From Streptomyces sp. 6-11-2 (GTDB taxonomy: Bacteria > Actinomycetota > Actinomycetes > Streptomycetales > Streptomycetaceae), in assembly GCF_006540305.1 (NCBI RefSeq), contig NZ_BJOR01000001.1, positions 5,828,001-5,892,000 on the forward strand: a stretch of 64,000 nt of DNA. Direction: 5' to 3'. This document shows, in pieces, positions 62,767 through 64,000 of this stretch. Both the position numbers and the translations under genes were made by a program. The notes beneath the pieces are model-generated. The model was given only the letters and a program-made list of their open reading frames with translations. It made no database searches and had not been told where the DNA came from. Every line of letters begins with the position of its first letter. Position 1 is the stretch's first letter.

Positions 62767-63438
62767 ATGCTGAACAAGTACGCGCGTGCATTCTTCACGC
62801 GTGTCCTCACACCGTTCGCCGCGTTTCTCATCCGCCGGGGCGTGAGCCCGGACACGGTCACGCTCATCGGGACCGCCGGAGTGGTCGCGGGTGCGCTGGT
62901 CTTCTACCCGCGGGGCGAGTTCTTCTGGGGCACGGTCGTGATCACGCTGTTCGTGTTCTCCGACCTCGTCGACGGCAACATGGCCCGCCAGCTCGGCCGC
63001 TCCAGCCGCTGGGGCGCCTTCCTCGACTCCACGCTCGACCGGGTCGCCGACGGCGCGATCTTCGGCGGTTTCGCCCTGTGGTACGCGGGTCAGGGCAACG
63101 ACAACGTGCTGTGCGCGGTGTCGATCTTCTGTCTGGCCAGCGGCCAGGTGGTGTCGTACACCAAGGCCCGGGGCGAGTCGATCGGCCTGCCGGTCGCCGT
63201 CAACGGGCTGGTCGAGCGTGCCGAGCGGCTGGTGATCTCGCTGGTCGCGGCCGGGTTCGCGGGCCTGCACAAGTTCGGGGTGCCGGGCATCCAGTACCTG
63301 CTGCCGATCGCCCTGTGGATCGTCGCCGCGGGCAGCCTGGTCACGCTGATCCAGCGGGTCGTCACGGTGCGCCGGGAGTCGGCCGAGGCGGAGGCCGAGG
63401 CGGCCCGGCGGGAGCAGGGGAGCGGGGCGGCGAAATGA
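62767..63438 (+). CDS. pgsA: phosphatidylinositol phosphate synthase (CDP-alcohol phosphotransferase)
   Basis: 223 residues, about six helices. The CDP-OH-P signature D-G-x2-A-R-x8-G-x3-D-x3-D is complete (DGNMARQLGR then WGAFLDSTLDR). Coupling to a PatA-like acyltransferase gene, as in the mycobacterial pgsA1-patA-pimA operon, indicates the product is phosphatidylinositol phosphate rather than phosphatidylglycerophosphate. TACGAT at 62705-62710 looks like the -10, so upstream in-frame starts at 62701/62710 are unlikely; ATG 62767 after GGGAAGG is used. C-terminus is acidic/basic (RRESAEAEAEAARREQG). Confidence 0.93.
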   Translation: MLNKYARAFFTRVLTPFAAFLIRRGVSPDTVTLIGTAGVVAGALVFYPRGEFFWGTVVITLFVFSDLVDGNMARQLGRSSRWGAFLDSTLDRVADGAIFGGFALWYAGQGNDNVLCAVSIFCLASGQVVSYTKARGESIGLPVAVNGLVERAERLVISLVAAGFAGLHKFGVPGIQYLLPIALWIVAAGSLVTLIQRVVTVRRESAEAEAEAARREQGSGAAK

Positions 63439-64000
63439 CCGTCCAGGAGCGGCTCACCGACGGGCTGTACGGGCTCGGCTGGGGCACCGTGAAGAAGCTC
63501 CCCGAACCGGTCGCCGCGCGGCTCGGCCGCACGGTCGCCGACCTGGCCTGGCGACAGCGGGGCAAGGGTGTGCGGCGGCTGGAGGGCAACTACGCGCGCG
63601 TGGTCCCCGACGCGACCCCCGAGCGCCTCGCCGAGCTGTCGCGTGCGGGGATGCGCTCGTACCTGCGCTACTGGATGGAGTCCTTCCGGTTGCCGGCCTG
63701 GAGCGCCGAGCGGATCAGGGCGGGCTTCGACCCCAAGGACCTGCACCACCTGACCGACGGTCTGGCGGCAGGCAGGGGCGTCGTCCTCGCCCTGCCCCAC
63801 CTGGCCAACTGGGACCTGGCCGGCGCCTGGGTCACCACCGAGCTGAAGACGCCGTTCACGACGGTCGCCGAGCGGCTGAAGCCGGAGACGCTCTACGACC
63901 GGTTCGTCGCCTACCGCGAGGGCCTCGGCATGGAGGTCCTGCCGCACAGCGGCGGCTCCGCGTTCGGCACGCTGGCCCGGCGGCTGCGCGACGGCGGCCT
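63435..64000 (+). CDS. phosphatidylinositol mannoside acyltransferase (PatA-like), cut by window end
   Basis: The first 188 codons of a lysophospholipid acyltransferase-like (LpxL/HtrB-type) protein, beginning MTVQERLTDGLYGLGWGTVK. The catalytic HxxxxD-type motif is LALPHLANWDLAGAW; the second conserved region lies beyond the window. ATG 63435 overlaps the pgsA stop (ATGA). In actinobacteria this enzyme adds a fatty acyl chain to the mannose of PIM. The next gene should be pimA if synteny holds. Confidence 0.9.
   Translation, partial: MTVQERLTDGLYGLGWGTVKKLPEPVAARLGRTVADLAWRQRGKGVRRLEGNYARVVPDATPERLAELSRAGMRSYLRYWMESFRLPAWSAERIRAGFDPKDLHHLTDGLAAGRGVVLALPHLANWDLAGAWVTTELKTPFTTVAERLKPETLYDRFVAYREGLGMEVLPHSGGSAFGTLARRLRDGG

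Overview
The window is a gene-dense, very GC-rich stretch of actinobacterial chromosome, almost certainly Streptomyces. Signs are pervasive third-position G/C, GTG starts, ATGA/GTGA start-stop overlaps, many apparently leaderless starts, an SsgB sporulation gene, and a gene order (argCJBDR, argH, a pqrAB-like pair, a glpQ-type gene, metNIQ, cobalamin genes, ssgB, thrS-HIT-pgsA-patA) that I recall from the S. coelicolor core chromosome. No species is claimed. No phage, complete insertion sequence, CRISPR array or rRNA operon was seen; the only mobile-looking items are short palindromic repeats.

Layout. 1-5.1 kb: a partial 3-hydroxyacyl-CoA dehydrogenase, a Tat-exported glycoside-hydrolase-like protein, a DUF1918 protein, a face-to-face EamA exporter/MocR regulator pair and a DUF6314 protein. 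5.1-10.1 kb: arginine operon argC-(39-aa ORF)-argJ-argB-argD-argR behind an ARG-box promoter. 10.1-15.2 kb, minus strand: an extracytoplasmic flavin electron-transfer cluster holding two ferric-reductase-like flavoproteins, two FMN-binding proteins and the flavin transferase ApbE. It is divergent from an OmpR-type two-component system (15.3-17.6 kb). 17.6-22.1 kb: an L,D-transpeptidase-like protein, a PPOX-family protein, then argG and argH, completing arginine biosynthesis. 22.2-29.7 kb: aldo/keto reductase, TetR/MFS efflux pair, PlsC acyltransferase, secreted glycerophosphodiesterase, GNAT and two small membrane proteins.

29.9-33 kb: a methionine-type ABC importer (metNIQ) preceded by a 31-codon Cys/Met-coding leader ORF. 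33.1-41.8 kb: GNAT, cobalamin genes (CbiET, a giant BluB-CobT fusion, CobA/CysG) and a SpoU rRNA/tRNA methyltransferase followed by decayed copies of its own 3' end. 42.2-45.1 kb: a membrane Ser/Thr kinase, a 64-aa membrane protein and a tRNA array (three Val-GAC, Cys-GCA, Gly-GCC). 45.2-51.7 kb: pabB/pabC-like genes, double-GNAT, DsbA-like protein, small membrane proteins, CGNR regulator, ssgB and a TIGR02611 protein. 51.7-52.7 kb: two identical tRNA-Val(CAC) genes flanking a polyketide-cyclase-like gene. 53-55.7 kb: a DEDDh exonuclease divergent from a DUF4365 nuclease-fold protein coupled to an unknown 411-aa protein. 55.8-64 kb: thrS, HIT hydrolase, an unknown 555-aa membrane protein and an EF-G-like GTPase on the opposite strand, then pgsA and patA (cut by the window end) for phosphatidylinositol mannoside synthesis.

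The most notable items are the duplicated flavin electron-transfer cluster with a nearly identical internal repeat, a translationally coupled 39-aa ORF inside the arginine operon, the Cys/Met leader ORF before metNIQ, the BluB-CobT fusion with a ~740-residue disordered N-terminus, the DUF4365/411-aa pair, and palindromic elements that sit on stop codons and have fused two convergent genes tail to tail.
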